A stretch of DNA of 28,507 bases, taken from IMG/VR virus record IMGVR_UViG_3300020182_000142, positions 1 to 28,507 of that record; one strand, given 5' to 3'. The stretch comes from a virus. The notes under the pieces are model-generated. The model saw only the letters and a program-made list of their open reading frames with translations, searched no databases and had not been told where the DNA came from. The translations under genes and the position numbers were made by a program. Positions 10,368 to 18,218 of this stretch are shown in pieces; within the stretch, counting starts at the first letter, position 1, and every line of letters starts with the position of its first letter.

Positions 10368-10985
10368 CTACCCTCTTACATATATTAGGGAGTAATCCTC
10401 GATAACTTGCGGCGAATTGCCCCTAGAATCCACATTCATCGCTTCTCGGAATAAACCACCACGACCATTCTCGCTTGGTGTCCCGAATGAAAGTGAATTG
10501 AAATAGTCAGCCTTACTGATTTGATCGGTCACAACCAATCCCAATTCCGCAGCCAACACTGTACGCAGCAGCCGCACAAAGTACGCGGGCATTCTTTCCT
10601 CGGCTACAGAAGTTTGATAGTCAATGTAAACCGTTTCAAGATTGGTGTACAACTGGTCGCCAAAGATCTGCCAGCCATAACGGATTGGTAATTGGTTAGT
10701 TGACGAATCAGCAAAGAGTGCTCGGACACCAGACAACATATCGCCTGGCAGTTGATAGGAATAGCTAAACTCGTTATCTGGAACGACCGCCAAACGAGCT
10801 AACTTAATCTTCTGGTATGACCAGCTCCAGGGATACCTGGAAAGTAAAGAGTCGCGAAGGTTGGGATATAGACTATCACATGCTTGAACAATGTCCGTCC
10901 CATCTGCAAATGAACTGATCGGTGCAGCTCCAAGCAGGATTAATGCTTCAGAGCATATCGAAATATCAGTATCACCTAATGCCAT
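10368..10985 (-). CDS. Tail tubular protein A (gatekeeper), T7 gp11-like
   Basis: The product is 205 residues with a GAGAGG site before ATG 10985. The start (DTDISICSEALILLGAAPISSFADG), the LRDSLLSRYPWSW motif around residue 48, and later YDYQTSVAEERMPAYFVRLLR-like residues are typical of tail tubular protein A. That protein forms the ring between portal and nozzle. It lies between the small capsid-associated gene and tail tubular protein B, as gene 11 does in T7. A stable hairpin at 11007-11026 separates it from the capsid genes. Confidence 0.9.
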   Translation of the reverse strand: MALGDTDISICSEALILLGAAPISSFADGTDIVQACDSLYPNLRDSLLSRYPWSWSYQKIKLARLAVVPDNEFSYSYQLPGDMLSGVRALFADSSTNQLPIRYGWQIFGDQLYTNLETVYIDYQTSVAEERMPAYFVRLLRTVLAAELGLVVTDQISKADYFNSLSFGTPSENGRGGLFREAMNVDSRGNSPQVIEDYSLIYVRG

Positions 10986-11006
10986 ACAACGCCTCTCGCT
11001 AAATAT

Positions 11007-11026
11007 GGGGCGACCGAAGCCGCCCC
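11007..11026 (-). terminator. Stable cUUCGg hairpin between capsid and tail genes
   Basis: On the leftward transcript GGGGCGGC, loop UUCG, then GUCGCCCC forms an 8-bp stem (one G-U pair) capped by a cUUCGg tetraloop. It is followed by AUAUUUAG, a weak U tract. On the + strand the same hairpin is followed by GTTTT. Its place, just after the capsid and small capsid-associated genes and just before tail tubular protein A, is that of the partial terminator T-phi in T7. It could lower expression of tail genes relative to capsid, or act as an RNA 3'-end stabiliser. Confidence 0.6.
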
Positions 11027-11033
11027 GTTTTAC

Positions 11034-11276
11034 TTAGACTGTCAAAGCCGTAGTGATAACACCAGCAGTGTTGGTCGCAGTCAACACTTGACCGCCATCA
11101 CTGGCATAACAAAGGATAAAATCCCCAGTTGTGATCAAGGCTTCAACGCTGTCAAAATAACCAGAGGCTCTAACAGCAGCTTTGTTATCAGCAGACGATG
11201 AAAAAGAATAGACAGCAGGGGAATGGCCGCTTTTAGAAGCGCCAACCGTTGCCCAATTGGTTTGTGAAAATGCCAT
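11034..11276 (-). CDS. Small capsid-associated protein (possible decoration protein)
   Basis: The product is 80 residues with AGGAG nine bases before ATG 11276. It is rich in Ala, Ser, Thr and Val and predicted to be mostly beta (AVYSFSSSADNKAAVRASGYF, DFILCYASDGG). It sits 14 bases downstream of the capsid gene and upstream of the hairpin at 11007-11026, so it would be made at capsid-like levels. Small proteins in this place in podoviruses are often capsid decoration or head-stabilising proteins. I recognise no named family with certainty. Confidence 0.65.
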   Translation of the reverse strand: MAFSQTNWATVGASKSGHSPAVYSFSSSADNKAAVRASGYFDSVEALITTGDFILCYASDGGQVLTATNTAGVITTALTV

Positions 11277-11290
11277 GAGTCATTTCTCCT

Positions 11291-12127
11291 TTAGGATTCG
11301 GTGCAGTTAACCTGAATGATACCTTCAGAGTCGATCGCTACTGAGGCAGCACTAAACATGGAGCTAACCAAGAACGAGGTTTTCTCTGGAATATAGCTGA
11401 CTTCAGTTCTCTGAGCCATTGATTCAGCATAACCCATCGCGTCTTTGTGCCATGCGAAACAGTTTCGCAGAGCAGCCGCTTTAGGAATACCGCCTTCATC
11501 ACGGTTGCCCATAGTGATAAAGTTAAAGCCCATGAATGAGGATACTTCGCCTCGGACTAAAGCTTTCACTGTGTTGAAATCGCTAGAAGTCACTTCCTGG
11601 TCGCCCAGCAATGAATCTAACTGACTTGCGTGCATGAGCAAATATCGACCTTCGGCTGGTACGTTGTTTGCATTCATCGCGTTTGCAGTTGCCCGCAATT
11701 TTTCGATGTTCATGTTAGTGGTAGCACCACCGACACCCGTTGCAATAGTAGTCCCAGCATTACCGATCATTGCGTCAATGCAAAGCTGGTCAAGACGACG
11801 AGCAATTGACTTAGATACAACCTGAACCAGTTCTCGACGCTCATCAAAATTGATGTGTGATTGCTGGAAGATATCGCTGTATTCTGCTGCAATGTAATCC
11901 GTCATGCTCGCAGTTACCTGCGCGTAGGTGACGTTTAAAGGGGTGACATCAGTTTGCGGTACGCGAACCGTTGCTACACCTTTGCCGATTTTAGGAAACT
12001 TAACCGTGTTGCCCTGTACGTTTGTGCGAGTCCGCATCGTTCCACGAAGAACCGACTCAGCTTGATACGCTTGCTTTACTTCTGACTCGAAGAGAGTAAC
12101 AAACGCTGTAGTTACATTCTGCGCCAT
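11291..12127 (-). CDS. Major capsid protein
   Basis: The product is 278 residues with a strong GGAGG site before ATG 12127. The sequence (VTTAFVTLFESEVKQAYQ, residues 5-22; GNTVKFPKIGKG around 38; then a beta/alpha pattern with MHASQLDSLL and a C-terminal region containing CFAWHKDAMG) matches small HK97-fold capsid proteins of podoviruses. It follows the scaffold gene and precedes the tail genes, as in T7-like order. It is shorter than T7 gp10A (345 residues). The 180-base untranslated leader ahead of it holds three hairpins and possible promoter boxes, suggesting separate high expression. Confidence 0.9.
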   Translation of the reverse strand: MAQNVTTAFVTLFESEVKQAYQAESVLRGTMRTRTNVQGNTVKFPKIGKGVATVRVPQTDVTPLNVTYAQVTASMTDYIAAEYSDIFQQSHINFDERRELVQVVSKSIARRLDQLCIDAMIGNAGTTIATGVGGATTNMNIEKLRATANAMNANNVPAEGRYLLMHASQLDSLLGDQEVTSSDFNTVKALVRGEVSSFMGFNFITMGNRDEGGIPKAAALRNCFAWHKDAMGYAESMAQRTEVSYIPEKTSFLVSSMFSAASVAIDSEGIIQVNCTES

Positions 12128-12307
12128 GACAGAACCTCCAATAAAGTGAATTGATTAAACGCTACCGTTAGCCGAAATCGGGCGGTTACTTGTGGAGTCT
12201 GTCTCCACCACCAACGGAATCACCGTATAGAAGGGCCGCGAACGCGGTTAGCCATCAAAAACGAATATAACTATATTTTGTGAGAAAACGCAACCGTTAG
12301 ATTTAAT
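12128..12307 (-). promoter_or_regulatory. Structured leader of the capsid gene
   Basis: This 180-base gap precedes the capsid gene on the leftward transcript. Three perfect inverted repeats are visible: CCGCG/CGCGG around a two-base loop (12236-12247), GTGGAG/CTCCAC around five bases (12192-12208), and CCGA/TCGG around two bases (12172-12181). GGAGG lies about nine bases before the start codon at 12127. Most gaps in this operon are under 20 bases, so the length alone is unusual. It may stabilise or separately initiate the capsid message. Confidence 0.55.
12264..12293 (-). promoter_or_regulatory. Possible promoter for the capsid gene
   Basis: Reading leftward, TTGCGT (12288-12293) lies 18 bases before TATATT (12264-12269). 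The -10 box is good and the -35 box poor. It would start transcription just ahead of the structured capsid leader. The surrounding stretch is AT-rich. Evidence is consensus match only. Confidence 0.3.
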
Positions 12308-13081
12308 CTACTTTTGCGATGCCATCCACTGCTTTTCAATCTTACCGCGCCAGGCTGAATCAGTGTGCCATCTAGGATCCGCAATTGCAGATTCCAAATC
12401 ACCCCTGGTCATTTCTGGCGTGCTGGGCGCCGACTGAATCGGGATGTTCTCGTTCGTAATAGCCTGGTGATACTTCAAAAACGCATTGATTGAATCTGCG
12501 CTGTTGAGGCTATTCGACATAGCTTCTCGCTCATTGTTAGATAACGGAGCTTTAATCAACAATCTTTCAGCCATTTGGATCTTTTCTTGAGCGCGCTCAC
12601 CAAGCTTGTTCATCTCTTCCTGGTGATTGACCGTCATCTCTTCTTGGCCTTCTTGAGCTGTGCTCAACACTGCCTGGGCTAATTCTTCAAACGCTTGTTG
12701 ACTGATACCATTGTCCTTGGCCCAGTCTTTGTATATGCCCATTACATCATCTTCAGCATATAGACCGGCATTCTCTAACGAGGACAGATCGTATTCTTCA
12801 GGCGCTTTGTGCTTACCCTGCTTGAACTGTTTCTCCAGCTCGGCATAAGACTTGGCTAGTTTCTCAACATCAGGGCCGTCATCGTCCCAGAATTTTTCGG
12901 GATAATAGTCTGGCCGCTCCAGGGCTGGCTCATCTGAATCTGCTTCTTGGCCTACCGGCGCATCCGAATCATCGTGCAACGGGATCGGTGCCTCTTGGCT
13001 TGCTTCTGCTTCTTCCGAGACAGATAAATTTAATAAAGATTCTTGTGCTTCTGTGTTGTCTTCTTGTGCTGCGTTATCCAT
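12308..13081 (-). CDS. Capsid assembly scaffolding protein
   Basis: The product is 257 residues with AGGAG before ATG 13081. The N-terminal 60 residues are very acidic and low in complexity (Glu, Asp, Ala, Gln, Ser). The YYPEKFWDDDGPDVEKLAKSYAELEKQFK segment is the hallmark of podovirus scaffolding proteins, followed by a helical body and a basic C-terminal end (WRGKIEKQW). Scaffolds of this kind shape the procapsid and bind capsid through a basic C-terminus. It sits between portal and capsid genes as in T7 (gp9). Confidence 0.9.
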   Translation of the reverse strand: MDNAAQEDNTEAQESLLNLSVSEEAEASQEAPIPLHDDSDAPVGQEADSDEPALERPDYYPEKFWDDDGPDVEKLAKSYAELEKQFKQGKHKAPEEYDLSSLENAGLYAEDDVMGIYKDWAKDNGISQQAFEELAQAVLSTAQEGQEEMTVNHQEEMNKLGERAQEKIQMAERLLIKAPLSNNEREAMSNSLNSADSINAFLKYHQAITNENIPIQSAPSTPEMTRGDLESAIADPRWHTDSAWRGKIEKQWMASQK

Positions 13082-13325
13082 TTTCGCTCCTTACTATTCG
13101 CTTCTCGATCATTCTTACAATCTCCGCCATGCCAGTTCTGACATAGCCAAAACTAGAATCCTCTCCTGGATTCCAGCTCGGCTGCTCAATTGTAATCCCT
13201 CGAAGATGGCTCAATACCTTCTGGCCTTCTTCACTTTTAAAGACACGCCCGTACAGAATATCCATGTCATCTGCCTTTGGTGCCTCATAAAAAGCCTCGT
13301 TTAACCCTTCCCATCCATCGCTCAT
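13074..13325 (-). CDS. Conserved small head protein, Bbp19-like
   Basis: The product is 83 residues, overlapping the portal stop as ATGA and the scaffold start by 8 bases. The pattern YGRVFKSEEGQKVLSHLRGITIE, then a short loop with Tyr and Arg and the helix GMAEIVRMIEKRI, resembles the small protein Bbp19 of Bordetella phage BPP-1 and its relatives, found between portal and scaffold in many podoviruses. Its function is not established. The tight overlap suggests translational coupling with the head genes. Confidence 0.65.
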   Translation of the reverse strand: MSDGWEGLNEAFYEAPKADDMDILYGRVFKSEEGQKVLSHLRGITIEQPSWNPGEDSSFGYVRTGMAEIVRMIEKRIVRSENG

Positions 13326-14884
13326 TGAATCGCTTCCTCTATTGCGCCCCCATCATCTACTTGCTGCGGCTCTGCCGCTGCCTGTTGCATCATCATCATT
13401 TGTTGCATCATCATCATTTGCTCCTCTTCAGTAGTCAAAAGATTCTGGTCAATACCAAGTCGCTCCGCAATAAACTGCAATACCCTCGGTACAGAGATTA
13501 CAGCCTGGCCTTCTGGCCCCATTTGATTGGCAATCTGCATATACTGCACGACATCATTGACCTCTTGCAATTTTTGCGTTTGCGCCAGCGGAGATACAGG
13601 TACAACCTTAACCTCAACACCGTTTACCTTTAGCGGCAAGTCAATCAAGCCCTGCTGATCCATGACAAACAATGCCCTGGTAACAATAGGAACCATCGTT
13701 TCAGTAATCAATCGGCCAAAGGCAGACCCAAGATTCGATGCAAGCTCTCTGGTCCTTTCTGCAATCTCAGTTGCCGACCTGGCGCTCATGTTATCTGGCG
13801 GCAGGGTATCATCCATCATGATCTTCTTAATGTTCATGCGAAGATCGTTGACCACAATCTGACTCGTATTGAAGTCCCCAGCCCTGGGTAATGGCGCCAA
13901 TGAAGCACCTTGTGGGCCACCGTTTCTTGCAACGGCAATCACCGCACCTGGCTGGATCTTAATGTTCTGTGGGTTTAATACGCCATCGTCTGCCGCAGTG
14001 TATACGCCAGCAATCGCTAGAGATGCGTTCTTTAAAACCAGCTCTAAAGTTTTGTTCAGCGTCTTAATATCACTGATCGCAGTAACAAGCGGGCCTCGCC
14101 CATATACTTCACCGGCAACCTTCAAATACCTGGAAACAATAAATGGGCTTGATCGCATTTCACGATACACCAGCTCTTGCCTTTTGGTAGTCCACAAGAC
14201 ATGATAATGATATCGACCAGTTTCGTTATCGAAGATTACAGCATCAGTCAGATCCAGTTCTTTCTCTGGAGATCTGGTCATTGCCTCTTCAAGCTCAACG
14301 GTCATTTGAGCGTCCGGAAACTCCCGCATTATCGCCTCAGCCTTTACTCGCAGCTTGCGATAAATGTTAGATACATTGCCGTGGCTACCTTCTTCAATAG
14401 CAACAAGATACTGCGGGATAGCAGTAAATCTAATCGGCGTGGCTTCATCGCCAGGCGTAATCATCATCACACCAGTACCGACCGCCATGTCCAGCAGGAA
14501 CTCACCCATAGCCAGGTCAAAGTTAGACTGACGCAACGCGTCAAACATTCTGACATTGTAGTTATCTAGGATGGTTTGGGCTTGCGCCGCTTGCTCTTGA
14601 GGGATTCCAGTGCCAGCTTCGAGTCTGCACCACTGCTTGTATGGTGGAAATAAACCCGCCTGGAGGCGATTAGCGAATCGTTGCGTTGCATGAACCGCTG
14701 TCGAGTCAAAGACCCGCGACATTTTCGACTGTCCAGGAACTCTGCCCTCGTAATACCCATCATACAAATTGCGCTGTGGTAGCGCGTACTCGTAACAATC
14801 CTCGTAAATGGATCGCCACAAATCTTTTCGAGCCTGGGCTTTTGCCTCTCGCTCCATCAAATCGTTTACGTTTAGTCTAGGCAT
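13322..14884 (-). CDS. Portal protein (head-tail connector, T7 gp8-like)
   Basis: The product is 520 residues, close to T7 gp8 (536). The N-terminus (RKDLWRSIYEDCYEYALPQRN), the SKMSRVFDSTAVHATQRFANRL stretch around residue 55, and the PPDNMSARSATEIAERTREL motif in the clip/stem region are typical of podovirus head-tail connector proteins. The C-terminus is unusual: a run of Met and Gln (about residues 497-508) before AAAEPQQ. Twelve copies of this protein would form the DNA entry ring that binds terminase and tail tubular protein A. It overlaps both neighbours by 4-8 bases. Confidence 0.93.
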   Translation of the reverse strand: MPRLNVNDLMEREAKAQARKDLWRSIYEDCYEYALPQRNLYDGYYEGRVPGQSKMSRVFDSTAVHATQRFANRLQAGLFPPYKQWCRLEAGTGIPQEQAAQAQTILDNYNVRMFDALRQSNFDLAMGEFLLDMAVGTGVMMITPGDEATPIRFTAIPQYLVAIEEGSHGNVSNIYRKLRVKAEAIMREFPDAQMTVELEEAMTRSPEKELDLTDAVIFDNETGRYHYHVLWTTKRQELVYREMRSSPFIVSRYLKVAGEVYGRGPLVTAISDIKTLNKTLELVLKNASLAIAGVYTAADDGVLNPQNIKIQPGAVIAVARNGGPQGASLAPLPRAGDFNTSQIVVNDLRMNIKKIMMDDTLPPDNMSARSATEIAERTRELASNLGSAFGRLITETMVPIVTRALFVMDQQGLIDLPLKVNGVEVKVVPVSPLAQTQKLQEVNDVVQYMQIANQMGPEGQAVISVPRVLQFIAERLGIDQNLLTTEEEQMMMMQQMMMMQQAAAEPQQVDDGGAIEEAIQ

Positions 14885-15170
14885 CTCTTCTCGCCTTTAA
14901 TCGTTTGCTCATTGCAGCAGCTTTGCTCTTAGCATCCGCTTTAGATGATGCGCCCCATGCTCGCAATGACAATAGCAGCCTGGTGGGCTGTCCCTTTTCG
15001 TCACGTTCAGGTCCAGAGTTGCCAGCCATCCTTGCTAGAAAGCTGGCTCGTCTGGGATTATCGCCAGATTTTACTGGCGGCTTTAGATCACCCCCTTGCT
15101 TTCGTTCAAAATGCTTCCTGCCAGCTTCGTTCAATCCGCCTTTAGGGTTCTGGTAGCGCTTGGCAACCAT
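14877..15170 (-). CDS. Conserved basic phage protein (DUF6321-like)
   Basis: The product is 97 residues and highly basic. The core KGGLNEAGRKHFERK...LKPPV...PRRASFLARMAGNSGPERDEKGQPTRLLLSLRAWGASSKADA is a conserved pattern seen in many phage genomes, which I associate with DUF6321; the number is from memory. Its function is unknown. It sits directly upstream of the portal gene with an 8-base overlap. The Arg/Lys content suggests nucleic acid contact, but no catalytic motif is visible. Confidence 0.7.
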   Translation of the reverse strand: MVAKRYQNPKGGLNEAGRKHFERKQGGDLKPPVKSGDNPRRASFLARMAGNSGPERDEKGQPTRLLLSLRAWGASSKADAKSKAAAMSKRLKARRDA

Positions 15171-15171
15171 G

Positions 15172-15468
15172 TTATCGACCTATACGAACATTGGCAGTGC
15201 CGCTAGTGTATTCACCTGCTTTGAAACCAACACGGTATGCAACCGTTGGGCCTGGATCAAATCCGTATGTCTCAATGTTAGTTGTGAAAGTATCCACATC
15301 ACGCCAGGTCACGCCAAGATCCAGACTGCGCTGGGCGGTAATCGTGCCAACCCATGTTCCCTCAATCGAGAAGTTAAACGCATCGTCAGTATAAAGGCCA
15401 TCGCTGAAAGTATTAGCGGCGCTCAATGCGGCCTCGACCAGTCCAGCGTCTCTGCTCAAAATTGTCAT
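15172..15468 (-). CDS. Probable minor structural protein
   Basis: The product is 98 residues with AGGAG ahead of ATG 15468, one base upstream of the next gene. It looks like a single beta-sandwich: alternating residues with FSIEGTWVGTITAQRSLDLGVTW and VAYRVGFKAGEYTSG. Proteins of this type (WxGTITlqRS...W) occur as small virion or decoration proteins in several phages. The virion role is inferred from location within the structural block. Confidence 0.6.
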   Translation of the reverse strand: MTILSRDAGLVEAALSAANTFSDGLYTDDAFNFSIEGTWVGTITAQRSLDLGVTWRDVDTFTTNIETYGFDPGPTVAYRVGFKAGEYTSGTANVRIGR

Positions 15469-15492
15469 TTTAATCTCCTAATATTTATTAGC

Positions 15493-15548
15493 GTGCGGCG
15501 AGCCAGGACTAAGGGGAAGAGGAGCGAGAGCGCCCCAGCCCACCGCAC
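15493..15548 (-). other. Long RNA hairpin in an 81-base gap
   Basis: Positions 15493-15507 and 15534-15548 pair along 15 consecutive positions on the leftward transcript, using Watson-Crick pairs plus four G-U pairs (outer stem GTGCGG/CCGCAC). The loop is 26 bases, and no U tract follows. Downstream lies a second small AT hairpin (CTAAT/ATTAG) and then the AGGAG of the next gene. Because the G-U pairs exist only in the leftward RNA, the structure fits that strand. It could be a processing site, RNA stabiliser or attenuator. Confidence 0.55.
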
Positions 15549-15549
15549 T

Positions 15550-15777
15550 TCAACCACCAGTGCCTAGCGTAGCCTGCCTTTGCTCTATCTGGCTTTGAAC
15601 TCGACTAGGCGATAGCAGCATACGCAAGCCACCAGTGCGCCGAGATCTTTTACGCGCTGAAATTTGTTCTTGCAGAGATTGCTCGGCAGCTTCGGCTCTC
15701 GCCTCGGCCCTTTCTTGGGCGGCAATCAGTTTTGGGTCAGGCTTAGGAGCCTTTGGTGTTTTAAATAACCCGCTCAT
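15550..15777 (-). CDS. Small phage protein of unknown function
   Basis: The product is 75 residues and overlaps the upstream stop as ATGA. It has a Pro/Lys start (MSGLFKTPKAPKPDPKL), a long Ala/Glu/Arg helix (residues 17-42, likely coiled coil), and a basic stretch (ARKRSRRTGGLRMLLSPS) followed by GTGG at the end. Small proteins with the FKTPKAP start and the GLRMLLSP motif recur next to gp13-like genes in podoviruses. Function is unknown; a virion-assembly role is inferred from its neighbours. Confidence 0.7.
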   Translation of the reverse strand: MSGLFKTPKAPKPDPKLIAAQERAEARAEAAEQSLQEQISARKRSRRTGGLRMLLSPSRVQSQIEQRQATLGTGG

Positions 15778-16253
15778 TCGGTAATCCTCGTCATCAGATA
15801 ATAGTCAGCCCCTTCAGGGCCAAAGTACCGCATCACCGATTCTACCTTAAAACCAAGCCTTTTGGCGAATTTATATGCTATCTCATTTTCGCATCTAACC
15901 GTAATCTGCAATCGCAATACACCGAACTCTGCGACAATACCATCAATAATATGCCTGGCACCACGCAACACCGCTATCGCATTCTTCTCAATGCCCTCGC
16001 CTGGGATCATCCACATCTCGAAATTGGTAGACCATAAAGGTCTTACGCCGAAGATGGCAGTAGGTCTACCTTGGCAGATGAACGTCCAGGAGAACCCAGG
16101 CATTGCATTATCGATAACGTACTCGTAATAGTTCGGTATGTTTTCAACATACTCAACCTCAAACGGCTTTAGTTCGATAGAGTACACATGCTTAGGGTTG
16201 AACGGCACAAGTATCTGGTCGTTCGACATCCTAATGGTAGGCAGTTGCATCAT
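15774..16253 (-). CDS. Internal virion protein A-like GNAT-fold protein (T7 gp13-like)
   Basis: The product is 159 residues and starts at ATG 16253, overlapping the terminase stop as TGATG. The C-terminal half (LQITVRCENEIAYKFAKRLG, then FKVESVMRYFGPEGADYYLM) has the shape of the last part of an acetyltransferase-like (GNAT) fold: aligned helix after an N-A-y-kFakrlGF pattern. Proteins like this form the T7 gp13/DUF2833 group, needed for virion assembly in T7 but not kept in the particle. Acetyltransferase activity itself is not shown. Confidence 0.7.
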   Translation of the reverse strand: MMQLPTIRMSNDQILVPFNPKHVYSIELKPFEVEYVENIPNYYEYVIDNAMPGFSWTFICQGRPTAIFGVRPLWSTNFEMWMIPGEGIEKNAIAVLRGARHIIDGIVAEFGVLRLQITVRCENEIAYKFAKRLGFKVESVMRYFGPEGADYYLMTRITE

Positions 16254-17767
16254 CAGAATATGGCGAAGTCAGTATTAGCCGTATAGGTTTGACCAGAGGA
16301 TTGGTGGTTGCCTCGGCGCAATCGTCGTTGTTCGCCGCCGCCCAGCATCAGATACCCAAACGCATCCCCAACGTGCGAGTGATCGTTCTTGACCGGCGTA
16401 TCTTTGAATCGCTCTTGACCCGCGCCCAGGCTTTGCCGTTTAAAAAAGTAACCGCCGGATAAGCTTTTACGCAAGCGTAAGCATTTCTTGTCAACCATCA
16501 GTGCAGGTTTGCCAGATATCAGCCGAGTCATTGGCGATGCACCAGCCTCCCGCCGTACCTGGAACGCATTGCTATCAGTCGGCTGCGCCTTGAACCCTAT
16601 TGATCTTAGGTGGTCAAAGGCCGTCACCTCATAGATCTCGTCTCGCTTATTACCCGCCGGATCACCCCAGATTAAGATCTCATGCTTACTGTATTTCTCA
16701 GCAATCTTGCCCAATAATTCTTGACCAAAACGCTCCAGCCCCATGTCAAACGTCACCAGCTCCTCCAGTATACGCCAGGCGCCACCAGCAGTTCGTTGAC
16801 CAAAAACAGCAGCCGGAGTCAAACCAAAATCTACACCAATCTGGATCGAGTAATACGGATCAGCCTCCAGATCCGCACTCATCATTTCATCATCATACTC
16901 AGGCCATACTGGCCGTCCTTCCTGGACAAAGGTATACATACCCTGGGCGTAGCACCGGATCCAGTCGGCATTCTTCCCACCCAATAACTGCTGGTAATAA
17001 CCAGGCGGCAGGTTGTTCCGGTTCTCGGCATTAGGATTAACCATCCACCATTTACCACCAGAAAAAATAAATCCATTCGCCTCTGGGTTCTCAGGCAAAT
17101 CGTCCTTGGTAACGGGCAATACACCACCAGGCTGGCGATGAAACGTCCACGGAAAGTCACCCTTGATCGGTTCTTTCTCAGACAGCGTATGCCACCAGTG
17201 GTCATTGTCCGGCGGGTTCGTATCCATCCATATCCCGTACCAGGTCGGCCCGCCATCAGCCTTCGTTGGGTATCGGCCCACGCGGTGAGTCAGTCCATCA
17301 ACCACAGCTTTTGGCAGCTCCCGCGCCTCATTGCACCAGGCACCCGTAATCTCCAGCGATAACAGCTTTCGAACAGACTGCGGCGTATCCAGTGCCAAAA
17401 ATATTACCTCACAATCAATCCCCGCAGCGTCACCGCGAGCTGGCAGCTTCAGATGGTGCGTGATTGGCGGTTGCCAACGCATCCCGCCCCAGGTCGATTC
17501 AGGGAATAATTCTTGCCAGGTCTTGATCGTCGTGGTTCGCAGCTCCGGATAAGTGTTCCGAACGATCACAAACCGCGTATAACGTATTCCATCACGCGGC
17601 GATGGCTTCTGCCGCACCGCTCGCAACATAATCTCAGCAGCGCAACCATACGACTTACCAGAACCAACCGGCCCCATCAGCCCACGGACAAACGAATCAT
17701 CGTTTACAAAGTCCCAAACGGTCGGTGAGTTCGAAAAATCTAAATCAAGACTCGGTAGATTGCTCAT
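16253..17767 (-). CDS. terL: Terminase large subunit
   Basis: The product is 504 residues with a Walker A motif GPVGSGKS at residues 32-39 and a Walker B-like strand ending in GAWCNEAREL near residue 145. The C-terminal RNase H-like nuclease has acidic residues in IQIGVDFG, LIWGDPAGN and DHSHVGDAFGY. It would cut concatemeric DNA and drive it into the head using ATP. It overlaps the small subunit by 23 bases and is followed by the gp13-like gene. It is shorter than T7 gp19 (586) but complete. Base composition here is clearly more GC-rich than in the ejection-protein genes at 0.6-7.6 kb. Confidence 0.95.
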   Translation of the reverse strand: MSNLPSLDLDFSNSPTVWDFVNDDSFVRGLMGPVGSGKSYGCAAEIMLRAVRQKPSPRDGIRYTRFVIVRNTYPELRTTTIKTWQELFPESTWGGMRWQPPITHHLKLPARGDAAGIDCEVIFLALDTPQSVRKLLSLEITGAWCNEARELPKAVVDGLTHRVGRYPTKADGGPTWYGIWMDTNPPDNDHWWHTLSEKEPIKGDFPWTFHRQPGGVLPVTKDDLPENPEANGFIFSGGKWWMVNPNAENRNNLPPGYYQQLLGGKNADWIRCYAQGMYTFVQEGRPVWPEYDDEMMSADLEADPYYSIQIGVDFGLTPAAVFGQRTAGGAWRILEELVTFDMGLERFGQELLGKIAEKYSKHEILIWGDPAGNKRDEIYEVTAFDHLRSIGFKAQPTDSNAFQVRREAGASPMTRLISGKPALMVDKKCLRLRKSLSGGYFFKRQSLGAGQERFKDTPVKNDHSHVGDAFGYLMLGGGEQRRLRRGNHQSSGQTYTANTDFAIF

Positions 17768-18218
17768 CTAGCTCCTCGTTGTACTGCGTGTACCCAGGCG
17801 ATAATGCCTGATCCGGCCCGCGCATGTTAATCCCCACAATGGATGGACGCTCCTCGTCCTTCTCGGTATCCAACATCCCAGCAGCTTTAGCCAGGACGCG
17901 CAACACCGCAACCTTATCATGCAATTCAATCGTGATATCAGCACCCCGCACGCTGATCTTCTTGATCGCGCGCAAGGCATGCTCCGGTATATCCTCGATA
18001 GGCTTCACAGTCCCATCCAAGTTAACAATATCGGTAATATTCGTCGTACCCAAGGCAATTAATTCCTGGGCCACAGCCTCTTTGTGCTGGTGCAAGGTCT
18101 CTGATCGACCGATTCTCTTCTGGACATGGCGAACGCCACCGAATCTGCCCAGAGGCGGGCGTTGATCACTGCCACTGTCGGCGTCTTTTCCACCACTGTT
18201 GCCTGTCTTTTTTGGCAT
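17745..18218 (-). CDS. terS: Terminase small subunit
   Basis: The product is 157 residues with GAAGGG just before ATG 18218. The centre (QELIALGTTNITDIVNLDG, then EDIPEHALRAIKKISV, ITIELHDKVAVLRVLAKAAGMLD) matches the C-terminal part of the Terminase_2 family of small subunits. The N-terminal 35 residues are basic and low in complexity instead of a clear helix-turn-helix. It would recognise the packaging site and regulate TerL, which it overlaps by 23 bases. The packaging start site is often in or near this gene, but none can be pinned from sequence alone. Confidence 0.85.
   Translation of the reverse strand: MPKKTGNSGGKDADSGSDQRPPLGRFGGVRHVQKRIGRSETLHQHKEAVAQELIALGTTNITDIVNLDGTVKPIEDIPEHALRAIKKISVRGADITIELHDKVAVLRVLAKAAGMLDTEKDEERPSIVGINMRGPDQALSPGYTQYNEELDEQSTES

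Noticed and set aside
13322-14884. Diversity-generating retroelement or reverse transcriptase, given the Bbp19-like neighbour
   Set aside because: No reverse transcriptase motif or template/variable repeat pair is visible in the window, though the fibre middle is missing.
15774-16253. Active acetyltransferase
   Set aside because: The GNAT-like shape fits the gp13-type virion assembly proteins by position; a complete acetyl-CoA binding loop is not clear.
16600-17034. Long + strand open frame opposite terL
   Set aside because: It mirrors the codon pattern of terL, which has full terminase motifs; the product is low complexity with no ribosome-binding site.
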